Below are positions 34,618 through 42,974 of a DNA stretch of 64,000 nucleotides, in pieces. Positions within the stretch are counted from its first letter, which is position 1. The number at the start of each line of letters is the position of its first letter. Below the pieces are notes generated by a model. That model worked only from the letters and a program-made list of their open reading frames with translations, did no database searches and was not told the origin of the DNA. The DNA comes from Ignavibacteriaceae bacterium (GTDB lineage Bacteria > Bacteroidota > Ignavibacteria > Ignavibacteriales > Ignavibacteriaceae): contig WBUK01000005.1 of NCBI GenBank assembly GCA_008933765.1, forward strand, positions 1-64,000, given 5' to 3'. The position numbers were made by a program, and so were the translations under genes.

Positions 34618-37002
34618 TTACAGTTGTATTTTTGTTCTTAAACTGAGTTCAAACTCCTGAAGTTGTTTCTTTGCAAAATCGTAAGAAAACCCCAAATGCA
34701 ATATACTGAACCTTAACTCTACAAAAGGGGAAAACGATATTTCCTCAATCTGTTCCTTGTTGAGTAAATAGTAATAAGTGCCGTTCCTAAATTCGTTTGA
34801 ACGAACTGACTGATATGTTTCTTTTAATATCACCGCTGCAACACCCGCTCTGATTCCAAAATCGAAGGAAATCGGGTTGGGGTTGTAGTAATATTTTTCG
34901 TAAGACTCGAAACCAAACCCTAATTTAACTTTCGTATAGGCAAGTTTAATCGGCGACACCTCGGGAACAATATTTGAAAAATCACCCGGAGTGTTGTTTC
35001 GGCTGAAATAGAGCAGTTTTTCAGCCTTGATTTGAGGGTACTGTAAATCTGCAGATACAGTTACTGTAAAATAGTTGTAGCGGCCTTCGGCATCAGGATC
35101 GATGACAGGTTTTAAACGCTCGTTATTTATCATAAAATTAAGCCCCAACGCCACCGATGAGCCTAAAAACTCCACCTTGTTAACCGGAACAATAAACGAA
35201 TTATAGCCCTCCAACTTCGGAAGAACTCTCATAACAGTAAAAGGTGACAGCTCAATTGAGAATCGGGTTGTTGCCAAAGACGGAATTCCCATAGCAGTTC
35301 TCAACTCAAGTATCTCTGTATTTATGTTTTGGCGCAAAGTGTTCGCTCTGTTATCTAAAATATTATAAACCAATTCATCTTTAATATCCTCAAACTTTAA
35401 CTTCAAATATTGTGTTTTGAAATCAAGTTCCGGTATATTAAAAAAATTATGTTTCAATTTTTTTCGTTCTTCCAAATTCATACTTCCCGAACAATTGACA
35501 TAGGCGACTTCATAATCCTGCAGAGTACTCAAATGAGTAACGGACAGTATGCTCTTTTTATAGGCATACAGCTCCTTATCAATCAAGTGAATCAGTTTTT
35601 GTAAATTTCCATCTGACGGGTATTTAAAAAGGAGAAATGGTTTTAGAATATGCTCGCCGCCATCATCAAAAATGTAAGTCTCACCTCCCGGAACTAAATA
35701 ATAATTGGAGAGGTCGGAATTAACCTGTGTTACCTGATCAAAAAATACCGAAAGTGCTTCAATTTGCTTTTGAAAATATTGCGCATACTCTTTCTCTTCA
35801 CCAAAAAAACCGCGGTAATATGTCAGTGAATCGTATAGCGAAGCGATGTTTGATATCTTCCTTTGTGTAAAAGCTTCTGAAATTGAAAAATCGTAGTACT
35901 TTGTAAATGCCGTTATATACAATGGGAAATATTTTTCTTTTTCCTGCGAGAGAATCAAAGAAAAATAGCTGTAATACAATTGAAGATAGGGTGCGGGTTC
36001 AAACGAACCTCCTTCTTTCTTTTCCAACCAGAGCGAATAAAGTTCATTATAATATACTTCTCTCTCAGACATGTCTTTATTAAGTTCCTGAAAGAGATCA
36101 AGCCCCTTCTTACCGCCTGAGCTGTTACCGGTAAGAATAATATTTTTAACCTGTTGAAAAAAAGAGACAAAAAAGAACTTCTTGACATCTTCTGTATCGC
36201 TTCTTCGCCCTTCATTTAACAGGTATTTCAACAGTTCATCAAGCGTGTTACGGGCTGTTCTGTATTCCTCTTTTTTGAGAAGCTCTTCTATCTTTCCCTT
36301 ATATTTCGTTATTGCTTCCGTTAAATAATAATCTTTAAGTGAGGGCAAAACAGCGGAAAGCTCGGTAAGAAAACTATTCGAAAGCACCATTAAAACATTA
36401 TACAACGAATCGTTTGATGTCGTAAGCCTCTGAATAATTTGTTGATATTCTCCCTTATAAATAGTATAAACTGGGATATCATAAACTTCGGAAATTCCCT
36501 CAACCGAAATTTCGTTGTTGCTTGGCATTAATGAAAGCTTAACCGGCTCATTTAGTTTCAACTTCCCCGGCACTGCATACATATTTTCATCTTCATCGTA
36601 AACCAATGTGTATGTACCGTATTGAACAAACGGCACCACTTCTAACTGTTGTATTACTTTTGACTCCTGCGCCCAATAAAAATCGACAGAAGCGGTGTTA
36701 TCATCGTATAAGGCAATTTTTGAGGAAAGAGAGCTTTCATATTTGAAGAGAATATCCCGAAGTTGGCTGCTTTTCTCCTGATAGAGTTTTGCTTTTGAAA
36801 GAAGGTCAAGAATTGGTGCAGATTGAAAATTTTTCCCAATTAATGAATTTGCTTTCTCGGAAAAAGCAACAATTTCCAAATAGCCGGAGCCGGGTGATTC
36901 TTGTGAATAGAGCAAAGAAGAAAAAAGGAGTGAAAAGAGAAAGCCTATAATCACCTCTCTGATTAAAAATAACTTTCTTGTGTCCCGCAACAAGCCAATC
37001 AT
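34618..37002 (-). CDS. Large exported protein with predicted C-terminal beta barrel
   Basis: I prefer the ATG at 37002 (794 residues), preceded by GGTG and followed by a basic N-terminus and hydrophobic segment (EVIIGFLFSLLFSSLLYSQ). A TTG at 37047 would add 15 residues with no clear ribosome site. Residues up to about 560 are largely helical with charged repeats (YLTEAITKYKGKIEELLKKE), suggesting a periplasmic scaffold. The last 230 residues are strand-rich (FDFGIRAGVAAVILKE, ISFSPFVELRFSILHLGFSY) and end SLRTKIQL. No family recognised. Leads into the small barrel gene downstream. Confidence 0.7.
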   Translation of the reverse strand: MIGLLRDTRKLFLIREVIIGFLFSLLFSSLLYSQESPGSGYLEIVAFSEKANSLIGKNFQSAPILDLLSKAKLYQEKSSQLRDILFKYESSLSSKIALYDDNTASVDFYWAQESKVIQQLEVVPFVQYGTYTLVYDEDENMYAVPGKLKLNEPVKLSLMPSNNEISVEGISEVYDIPVYTIYKGEYQQIIQRLTTSNDSLYNVLMVLSNSFLTELSAVLPSLKDYYLTEAITKYKGKIEELLKKEEYRTARNTLDELLKYLLNEGRRSDTEDVKKFFFVSFFQQVKNIILTGNSSGGKKGLDLFQELNKDMSEREVYYNELYSLWLEKKEGGSFEPAPYLQLYYSYFSLILSQEKEKYFPLYITAFTKYYDFSISEAFTQRKISNIASLYDSLTYYRGFFGEEKEYAQYFQKQIEALSVFFDQVTQVNSDLSNYYLVPGGETYIFDDGGEHILKPFLLFKYPSDGNLQKLIHLIDKELYAYKKSILSVTHLSTLQDYEVAYVNCSGSMNLEERKKLKHNFFNIPELDFKTQYLKLKFEDIKDELVYNILDNRANTLRQNINTEILELRTAMGIPSLATTRFSIELSPFTVMRVLPKLEGYNSFIVPVNKVEFLGSSVALGLNFMINNERLKPVIDPDAEGRYNYFTVTVSADLQYPQIKAEKLLYFSRNNTPGDFSNIVPEVSPIKLAYTKVKLGFGFESYEKYYYNPNPISFDFGIRAGVAAVILKETYQSVRSNEFRNGTYYYLLNKEQIEEISFSPFVELRFSILHLGFSYDFAKKQLQEFELSLRTKIQL

Positions 37003-37120
37003 ACTACACCAATTATTGTATAGGTTATAAAAATTTCTATTTGTCAAAAATAATTAATTGGTTGATTCCCTCAAAATATTTCACGGCAGTTTTGAAGTTT
37101 TTTCTCCCATATCTTCTTTT

Positions 37121-37199
37121 TATCCCGTTTTATCAATACAACTGTTCAACAACACAGACAAATTCCGGTACATACGGTTTATTATCCCGTTTTATTAAT
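37121..37199. repeat. 17-bp direct repeat, 62-bp period
   Basis: TATCCCGTTTTATCAAT at 37121 and TATCCCGTTTTATTAAT at 37183 match at 16 of 17 bases. The spacing equals that of the longer intergenic repeats elsewhere in the window. Confidence 0.6.
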
Positions 37200-37269
37200 G
37201 CTCCCTCCTGTTTCTTCAACACAACCGGCAGTTGAAAAAATCCTGATAAAAACAGCGTAAAAAGAGAAA

Positions 37270-37301
37270 CTTCTTTATTTCCGCAACGAAAAATAAAGAA
37301 G
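37270..37301. terminator. Perfect hairpin, 11-bp stem
   Basis: CTTCTTTATTT and AAATAAAGAAG pair around a 10-base loop, about 90 bases downstream of the phosphodiesterase gene on the minus strand. No long T run follows, so it may stabilise the mRNA end rather than terminate by itself. Confidence 0.45.
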
Positions 37302-37388
37302 CTTATAGTAAGTTTACATATACTGCTGTTTTAATGAAACCACACTCAAAGGCTACTGCCTGTAAAAAATGGCACCTGAACCGATTAA

Positions 37389-38606
37389 CTAAAATTTGTT
37401 CAGTATAAAATCAATCCTTTCGGCTCTGCCGTCAATTTTACGGGGAATTGGGATATTAAATATTTCACAAAGAAGTGGATAGATATCAATATTCCATACA
37501 GTACCAATCCGATAGTTTTTCTTAAAAGAGGGTCCCATCGCCAGAAACAGCCCGTGCATCTGAATGTTGTTGTTATCAAAACCGTGCACCCCGCCTGAAT
37601 TCCAGCGTTCAAATTTTTGTTTGGCTTCTGTGCCCCCAATTTCCCATCCGATATCAGCAACCGCAATAATTTTTGAGATTAACGGGTTGCTTGAAAAATG
37701 ATAGAAAGCCGGCATTTCCTCCCTGCGATATACCTTATAGTGAGTTTCGTTCTTTTTTAACTTTTGATAAACCGATTCTTCATTTCCCGTTTCAGGTTCA
37801 ATTAAAAGGTAAGTGCCTTCCGCCCAGATTTTATATTTTTCTCCCTCTATGAAAGGGGTAACATCCACAAATTTCGATTTATCAATTGCCGTCATCCCGT
37901 GATCACTCACAAAAATAAGGTTTGTCGAATCCAACAAATTGGCAGCCTTCAGCTTATCCAACAAATAGCCCGTTACATCATCCAGAATTGAAATTGCTTT
38001 GTTTGTACTGTCGGAATCGGGACCGAATTTGTGCCCGTAAGAGTCGGTTGCGTCAAAATAAAGAGTCAGGAAGCGCGGGCGTTCAGCCAGTGGCATGCTA
38101 AGCCACTCAAGAATTCCGTCAACTCTTTTCTTATACGGGTAGTTGTGGTCGTATTTTTTAAAATATTTAGGGCGCCGGTACTCTAAATTAATTTCAGAGC
38201 CGGGCCAGAAGAAACTTGCAGTAGTTATTCCATACCTTTGAGCGGTCTCCCAAAAAGCCTCGCCTTGATACCAACTGGGGTCTTGAACTGCAAGCGAGTC
38301 GTTCAAACGATAGGTTGCTCCTGTTACCGGATTATACATCGTATTATTAATTAAGCCGTGATTCTCAGGGTACATACCCGTAATAATCGAGTAATGATTA
38401 GGAAATGTAATCGAAGGAAACGAAGGACGCAACGAAAGCGCTTTTACGCCGTTTTCTGCAACTTTCCAAAGATTGGGCGTTATCCCACGATCCATATAAT
38501 CGTAACGGAAACCGTCGAAAGAAATAAGAATTGTGTATGGCGACTGTGCCGATGCGATAAACTGAACCAGCACAAAAAACAAAGTTAATTTAGTTACTTT
38601 TTTCAT
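37389..38606 (-). CDS. Ectonucleotide pyrophosphatase/phosphodiesterase (alkaline phosphatase superfamily)
   Basis: A 405-residue exported enzyme (signal peptide ending VLVQFIASAQ). TILISFDGFRYDYMDR supplies the first metal-binding Asp, and PSFPSITFPNHYSIITGMYP contains the nucleophilic Thr. YFDATDSYGHKFGPDS and FVSDHGMTAI supply the other metal ligands, with the last His in SGGVHGFDNNN. This order and length match NPP-family phosphodiesterases, which cleave nucleotide or phospholipid phosphodiesters. Likely periplasmic. The substrate is not predictable. It stands alone. Confidence 0.92.
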   Translation of the reverse strand: MKKVTKLTLFFVLVQFIASAQSPYTILISFDGFRYDYMDRGITPNLWKVAENGVKALSLRPSFPSITFPNHYSIITGMYPENHGLINNTMYNPVTGATYRLNDSLAVQDPSWYQGEAFWETAQRYGITTASFFWPGSEINLEYRRPKYFKKYDHNYPYKKRVDGILEWLSMPLAERPRFLTLYFDATDSYGHKFGPDSDSTNKAISILDDVTGYLLDKLKAANLLDSTNLIFVSDHGMTAIDKSKFVDVTPFIEGEKYKIWAEGTYLLIEPETGNEESVYQKLKKNETHYKVYRREEMPAFYHFSSNPLISKIIAVADIGWEIGGTEAKQKFERWNSGGVHGFDNNNIQMHGLFLAMGPSFKKNYRIGTVWNIDIYPLLCEIFNIPIPRKIDGRAERIDFILNKF

Positions 38607-38669
38607 TGCAAAAATCCCACGAATTTAAGTTGTTAATCTACAAATTTCTTCAAACTTTATAAAATTTGA

Positions 38670-39053
38670 TCAGAAATATTCAACAAAACGGATAAACTTA
38701 AACTGGGAGATAGTTTTGTTATCAGTTTCCACAACATTTCGCCTTCCGGCATGGCTAAAAACCAGCAACCCCATCTCTTTTAACCGGTTAACTGTATAAT
38801 AGGTATATCTGAAATCACCCATCACTAAAAAGTCAGCGCTTTCAAGTTCCCTGCCTTCGCATGCCATCATCTCTTTTACTTCTTCTAAAAAGTTGTTAAA
38901 AGTTGTTTCCAGTTCTTCCCGGTTCCATTCAGGTTCAATAACCGGAAATGCAAAATCGATTATACCCGTCCACTGTTGAAGTGCGTCTTCCGTCTGCTCG
39001 ACACTCCACTTGTTCGAAGGGTGATTTGTGTAGTTAATTAAAAATTTCTGCAT
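38670..39053 (-). CDS. Small protein of unknown function (127 residues)
   Basis: I prefer the ATG at 39053, with GGAAA upstream; a TTG at 39080 would add nine residues but lies inside a direct repeat. The protein opens QKFLINYTNHPSNKWSVEQT, then IIDFAFPVIEP, a helical middle, ADFLVMGDFRYTYYTVNRLK, MGLLVFSHAGRRNVVE and the end ISQFKFIRFVEYF. The alternation of strands and helices suggests a Rossmann-like or CARF-like small domain. I recall similar small proteins as occasional type III CRISPR neighbours but cannot name the family, and no CRISPR or cas gene is in the window. Confidence 0.7.
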   Translation of the reverse strand: MQKFLINYTNHPSNKWSVEQTEDALQQWTGIIDFAFPVIEPEWNREELETTFNNFLEEVKEMMACEGRELESADFLVMGDFRYTYYTVNRLKEMGLLVFSHAGRRNVVETDNKTISQFKFIRFVEYF

Positions 39054-39065
39054 TTTGTTTTTCCA

Positions 39066-39230
39066 ATGTTTGATTTGCAATTTAATGGTTGTACTGAGGT
39101 CGCTGTCAAAGTATCTTAATGAAAATATCCTTCCCGCCCGATTTGTTGTGCAATTTAATGGTTGTACTGAACTCTAATGCAAATTAACGAATTTTGCCCA
39201 CGGATTATTTCGCATGTTTGATTTGCAATA
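39066..39230. repeat. 22-bp direct repeat, 73-bp period, plus a partial third copy
   Basis: TGCAATTTAATGGTTGTACT (first 20 of 22 bases) occurs at 39076-39097 and 39149-39170 without mismatch. The preceding ATGTTTGATTTGCAAT of the first copy recurs near 39214. They lie between the divergent small-protein and amidotransferase genes. Confidence 0.8.
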
Positions 39231-39337
39231 ATATAATTATATAGAGAAAGGAAAAAGATAATTTTCCGAATCTTCAGTAAATTAGAACAACTTTTTTAAA
39301 TTTAGAGTTGTTATTTATTAAAAGTTTGGAAAAAATT

Positions 39338-39342
39338 GGAGG
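39338..39342 (+). promoter_or_regulatory. Shine-Dalgarno site fixing the TTG start of the amidotransferase
   Basis: GGAGG, seven bases before TTG at 39350, is the strongest ribosome site in the area. It argues against the earlier in-frame TTG at 39308. Confidence 0.75.
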
Positions 39343-39349
39343 AAATCGA

Positions 39350-40189
39350 TTGGCGAATCAAAAAATTAAAATTGCAATTATCGATTTGTATAACGGAGAA
39401 GAAAACCAGGGAATGAGGTGTATCCAGGATCATCTTTACGAAATGGATACAATTTATGAACGGGTGCCGATGGAATATAAAATTTATGATTCCCGTCTGA
39501 AAGAAGAAGACGCCGGGCTTGACCACGATATCTACATCTCTTCCGGTGGCCCAGGTTCACCGTTTGAAGGCGTTGGGCAAAAATGGGAAGATGATTATTT
39601 CAGGCTGTTAGACGGAATTTACAACCACAACCAACGCTCCGACCGGAAAAAATATGTTTTTTTCATTTGCCATTCGTTCCAAATGATGGCGCGCTTTTTC
39701 GGGTTTGGCGAAGTGATGAAAAGAGAAAAAAAATCGTTCGGTATTATCCCTTTTAACCTTACTGAGGATGGTAAAAACGACCCAATTTTTTCCCACTTAA
39801 CAAATCCATTCTACGGTGCAGATTTCCGGGGGTGGCAGGTAATCCACCCTGATTATAAAAAATTGATTGAACTCGGCGGCAAGATTTTAGCGATGGAACG
39901 GGAACTTGCCGCTGTGTATGTAGAACCTGCTATGATGGCAGTCAGAATTTCCGACGAAATTATGGGCACGCAATTTCATCCGGAGGCAGACCCCCCCAGT
40001 ATGTATTACCACTTCCGCCAACCGGAAAGAAAAGTTCAGGTGGTTGAACAATACGGCGAAAAGGCGTATTACGATATGATTCTGCAGCTCGAAAATCCGG
40101 TGAATATCTACAACACAAAAAAGACCGTGCTGCCCGGGTTCCTGCGCAACGCAATTGAAAATCTGGCTGAATTGAAAGAAGTGGTGTAA
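39350..40189 (+). CDS. Stand-alone class I glutamine amidotransferase-like protein
   Basis: A 279-residue protein from a TTG start with GGAGG upstream. IKIAIIDLYNGEENQGMRCI opens the fold; DIYISSGGPGSPFEG supplies the oxyanion strand. KYVFFICHSFQMMARFFG has the nucleophilic Cys, and MGTQFHPEADPPSM the His-Glu pair. The triad is complete, so glutaminase or related hydrolase activity is likely. No synthetase partner is adjacent. The last 60 residues (QPERKVQVVEQYGEKAYYDM onward) are a helical extension. Acceptor unknown. Confidence 0.85.
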   Translation: MANQKIKIAIIDLYNGEENQGMRCIQDHLYEMDTIYERVPMEYKIYDSRLKEEDAGLDHDIYISSGGPGSPFEGVGQKWEDDYFRLLDGIYNHNQRSDRKKYVFFICHSFQMMARFFGFGEVMKREKKSFGIIPFNLTEDGKNDPIFSHLTNPFYGADFRGWQVIHPDYKKLIELGGKILAMERELAAVYVEPAMMAVRISDEIMGTQFHPEADPPSMYYHFRQPERKVQVVEQYGEKAYYDMILQLENPVNIYNTKKTVLPGFLRNAIENLAELKEVV

Positions 40190-40192
40190 TGT

Positions 40193-40213
40193 ACGGGTTG
40201 AATAAAAACCCGT
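40193..40213 (+). terminator. Hairpin after the amidotransferase gene
   Basis: ACGGGTT and AACCCGT pair around a 7-base loop, starting 3 bases after the stop codon. There is no T run, so termination is possible but not certain. Confidence 0.4.
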
Positions 40214-40270
40214 GTGGTTAAAAAGTCAGGTAATTCTTAAAAACGGATAAATCTTAAAACGGGTGGGGTG

Positions 40271-40645
40271 TTACTCTGCCCGTAATTTTCCCCGGTCTTC
40301 AAAGCGTGTGATTATTTGATAATCAATAATCAGTGCTCCGGCAAGCCCCGCAATAAAGAAGAAGAAATCGAGTGGGTCGAACTCGGTACCAAGCATGTTA
40401 ATATCGAAAAGCCTGCTTACCTCAGTAACAACGGCAAAAACTAAGATAATAAGGGCTTTTGCTATTTTGTTCCCTCGTATTTTTTTATGCGTAACGCTTA
40501 GGAAATAAGCTGCAGCAACAACAGTGGTTTCAAGTGCGTAGTTGTTTACAAAAGTCTTCAGGGGGCCTCCATACCCATCCAATAATAAATAATAAACAAA
40601 TACTACAGCAGCGATTGAAATTAGAGTAAAAAATAGCCTGAGCAA
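40271..40645 (-). CDS. Small integral membrane protein, VanZ/DUF2809-like
   Basis: A 124-residue protein with four predicted membrane helices (LFFTLISIAAVVFVYYLLL, VVAAAYFLSVT, ALIILVFAVVTEVSRLF, FFFFIAGLAGALIIDY). The acidic residue inside helix three (VVTEVSRLFDIN) followed by GTEFDPLDFFF before helix four recalls VanZ-like and DUF2809 proteins. The resemblance is loose. Function unknown. Convergent with the amidotransferase gene. Confidence 0.65.
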   Translation of the reverse strand: MLRLFFTLISIAAVVFVYYLLLDGYGGPLKTFVNNYALETTVVAAAYFLSVTHKKIRGNKIAKALIILVFAVVTEVSRLFDINMLGTEFDPLDFFFFIAGLAGALIIDYQIITRFEDRGKLRAE

Positions 40646-40913
40646 GTTCCGTACCTTTTCCGGTGTTAGTAGTTTAATGAGATGTTTTACGGTTAAATTA
40701 AAATATTATATTGCAATATAGAGAAGATGAAACTTAATTGCAACAGAACATGCCAAAAAAATGCCCAATTTAATAGGTATTGATTTAATTCTGCCGTAAA
40801 TATTCAATTTAATTACCGGTTATATACAAAAAATGCGTTTGTGTTTTTTAATCTAAAAACAACAGGCGATTAAAATCTGCTCCACATTTTCAGTTCTAAG
40901 CAGCATGACGCTC

Positions 40914-42440
40914 TTAGAATCTGTTTGTCATTTTAAGCTCCAAACCGCGGAATTCAGGTTCGTAACGGCATACGCCCCCGATACAGATTATCCCCGCCTC
41001 TCTCGAGCCGGCAAGCAGGCTTAAATCAGTATGCTCGCCCAATTTCACAGTTCCGAGGATGTAATTCCAGAAAACCCTGATTGTGTTGCCGGCAACCGGC
41101 TCCCGCGTTTTCATCTCAGAAACCCACGCAATCGAATATTTGGGCGAGTTCAAATACTCCACAGTCAACACATCTGAAAAATATTTTTCATCGGTTGTCC
41201 GGTTGTGTGTTTGCTGGTGCTCCGCGATCAATCTAATCGTATTTCTCGGGTCGAAAGAATAGCGCATATCAAACACCCCGGTGTAGTTCTTTGTGTTCTC
41301 GTCAAGTTCTTCGTTGTAACCAAGCGCAATTGTAGTTTTAAAAGCTGACGACCATTCGTTAGAATATTGAGCGGAAAATTCGCGGAATTTAACCCTTGGA
41401 TCTAAATTTTGCCCGTAAATTCTTTGAATGTAAGAAGTGTTGCCCAGAGTTTTTGTTTCGGAGTATTGCGCCATTAATGACGATTTTGGCGTAAAAACTG
41501 CATTTGCCTCTATTTGATACCCCTGTTCGTTATCAGGGTCAAGTGTCGAGGGGTGCCGGTTAAATAACTGGTACGAATAATCCCGCCGTGTTGCCGGGGG
41601 CTGGTTGTAATTAATCGATTGATCAAACGACCTGAAACCAAAATTATCGTAATATTTATATTCGCCCGTTACCGAGAAAATATCGTAATAGAAAGACCCG
41701 GAAGCGTAGAACCCCTCGCCGATAAAATTCTCTTTGCCGCCGAAAGCTCCGTTTTGGAGGTCTGGGTTTTTCTTCAGACCATATTCAACATAGCCGTCGA
41801 ATGCGCCAAAAGAAGATTGCAGGCGAAGTGAACCGATATCCGTGCGCGCAACCCCCGGCACATCCGGCTTGTTTGAAGCCAAGGTTACTCCCGGGCGAAA
41901 CCACTTTGGACCCCGGTACTCTAAATCTGCAAGCGATAAAATATCTTTTCTCTCGTTGTTGGAATTGGCGGCGGAGCCGACAAGCATCGTAAGCCTGAAA
42001 TTGCCGTAACCGGCTTTAACAATCGCACCTTCTAAGTTGTTATCCAATCGGAGGTTACGGTCTTCATAACTTCTTAGAATTAACCCTCTGCCAATTAAAG
42101 CGTAGAAATTTCCGGCGGTCAGTTCGAAACGGCTGTTTCGGTTTGCAAAACTAACACCAAAATATTTAAATGCAATATCTGAATAGTTTTCTTTCCCTCT
42201 GCTGATTGCCGGTGAAGGGTCGTTCGGCTTGAAAGTCTCGTACCTGAGCCCGGCTGAAAAGTTTTCATACCGATAATCAATATTCAGCCAGTCTTCAAAG
42301 ATCGCTGTCTTATTGTCAAAATCGTAAGAAGCTTTTGTGCGGTTCATAATACTAAGACCGGTTGGCAGTTTTGGCGTCGGCAATTCCTGCGCAAAAAGCG
42401 CAGATGCGAGAATGACAATAAAAAGCAGCGATTTTTTCAT
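40914..42440 (-). CDS. Predicted outer-membrane beta-barrel protein (DUF6029-like)
   Basis: A 508-residue protein from the ATG at 42440, chosen because GGAAA precedes it and a signal peptide follows directly (MKKSLLFIVILASALFAQ). A longer upstream frame would overlap the previous gene and bury the signal. The mature part has many amphipathic strands (FSAGLRYETFK, FEGY-like and GAFDGYVEYGLKK, IALGYNEELDENTK) and ends LELKMTNRF, an aromatic C-terminus usual for barrels. It resembles a Bacteroidota family of unknown outer-membrane proteins. Last gene of a six-gene operon, 34 bases after the thioredoxin gene. Confidence 0.78.
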   Translation of the reverse strand: MKKSLLFIVILASALFAQELPTPKLPTGLSIMNRTKASYDFDNKTAIFEDWLNIDYRYENFSAGLRYETFKPNDPSPAISRGKENYSDIAFKYFGVSFANRNSRFELTAGNFYALIGRGLILRSYEDRNLRLDNNLEGAIVKAGYGNFRLTMLVGSAANSNNERKDILSLADLEYRGPKWFRPGVTLASNKPDVPGVARTDIGSLRLQSSFGAFDGYVEYGLKKNPDLQNGAFGGKENFIGEGFYASGSFYYDIFSVTGEYKYYDNFGFRSFDQSINYNQPPATRRDYSYQLFNRHPSTLDPDNEQGYQIEANAVFTPKSSLMAQYSETKTLGNTSYIQRIYGQNLDPRVKFREFSAQYSNEWSSAFKTTIALGYNEELDENTKNYTGVFDMRYSFDPRNTIRLIAEHQQTHNRTTDEKYFSDVLTVEYLNSPKYSIAWVSEMKTREPVAGNTIRVFWNYILGTVKLGEHTDLSLLAGSREAGIICIGGVCRYEPEFRGLELKMTNRF

Positions 42441-42474
42441 TTGATATTTTCCGGCAGCAAAAAAAATTAGTGTA

Positions 42475-42969
42475 TTATTCAGTTTTTTCCAACAAAGGTG
42501 CAATCAGTTCACGCAGTTGAATCTCATCCCCTTTTTTATAACCTGAATGAAAATGCACAATTTCACCCGATGAGTTCACCACTACAGTATGCGGCACATC
42601 CTGTGCGTAAAAAGAACGGGCAACATCGCCGTTGGGGTCTAACAACACCGGTATTGTAATTTTGTTTGTTTTCACAAAAGGAGCAACTCTCGCTAAAGTT
42701 TTTTCGGAATCCACCGAAATAGCGAAAGCCTTCAACCCTTTCGATTTCAGATCGTCGTAAATTTTTTGAATCTCAGGCAACTCTTCAATGCACGGTTTGC
42801 ACCAGGTAGCCCAGAAACTGATCAGAATGGGGCCCCCACCCAAATTATCGGAGAGCGAAACCATGTCGCCGTCCAAATTTTCAATCGCAAAATCGGGGGC
42901 GGTTTTTCCTTCCTGTGCGAAAACAGAAAGCGATAACAACAAAACGGGGAGCGAAATGTATCTGAACAT
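42475..42969 (-). CDS. TlpA/ResA-type periplasmic thiol-disulfide oxidoreductase
   Basis: A 164-residue protein with a signal peptide (ending LLLSLSVFAQEG) and a thioredoxin fold with the active site SFWATWCKPCIEEL. APDFAIENLDGDMVSLSD is the usual TlpA opening, and DVPHTVVVNSSGEIV carries the cis-Pro region in altered form (PHT). It likely reduces disulfides of exported proteins or apocytochromes. It is 5 bases after the sorted-protein gene; the lipoprotein with a CVPC motif in the same operon may be a partner. Confidence 0.9.
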   Translation of the reverse strand: MFRYISLPVLLLSLSVFAQEGKTAPDFAIENLDGDMVSLSDNLGGGPILISFWATWCKPCIEELPEIQKIYDDLKSKGLKAFAISVDSEKTLARVAPFVKTNKITIPVLLDPNGDVARSFYAQDVPHTVVVNSSGEIVHFHSGYKKGDEIQLRELIAPLLEKTE

Positions 42970-42974
42970 AACTT

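Larger units (their letters stand above)
37003..37388. other. Intergenic region with short repeat and hairpin
   Basis: No coding region seen. It holds a 17-base repeat (37121 and 37183) and a perfect 11-bp-stem hairpin at 37270-37301. The promoter for the large exported protein should lie at its left side. Confidence 0.5.
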
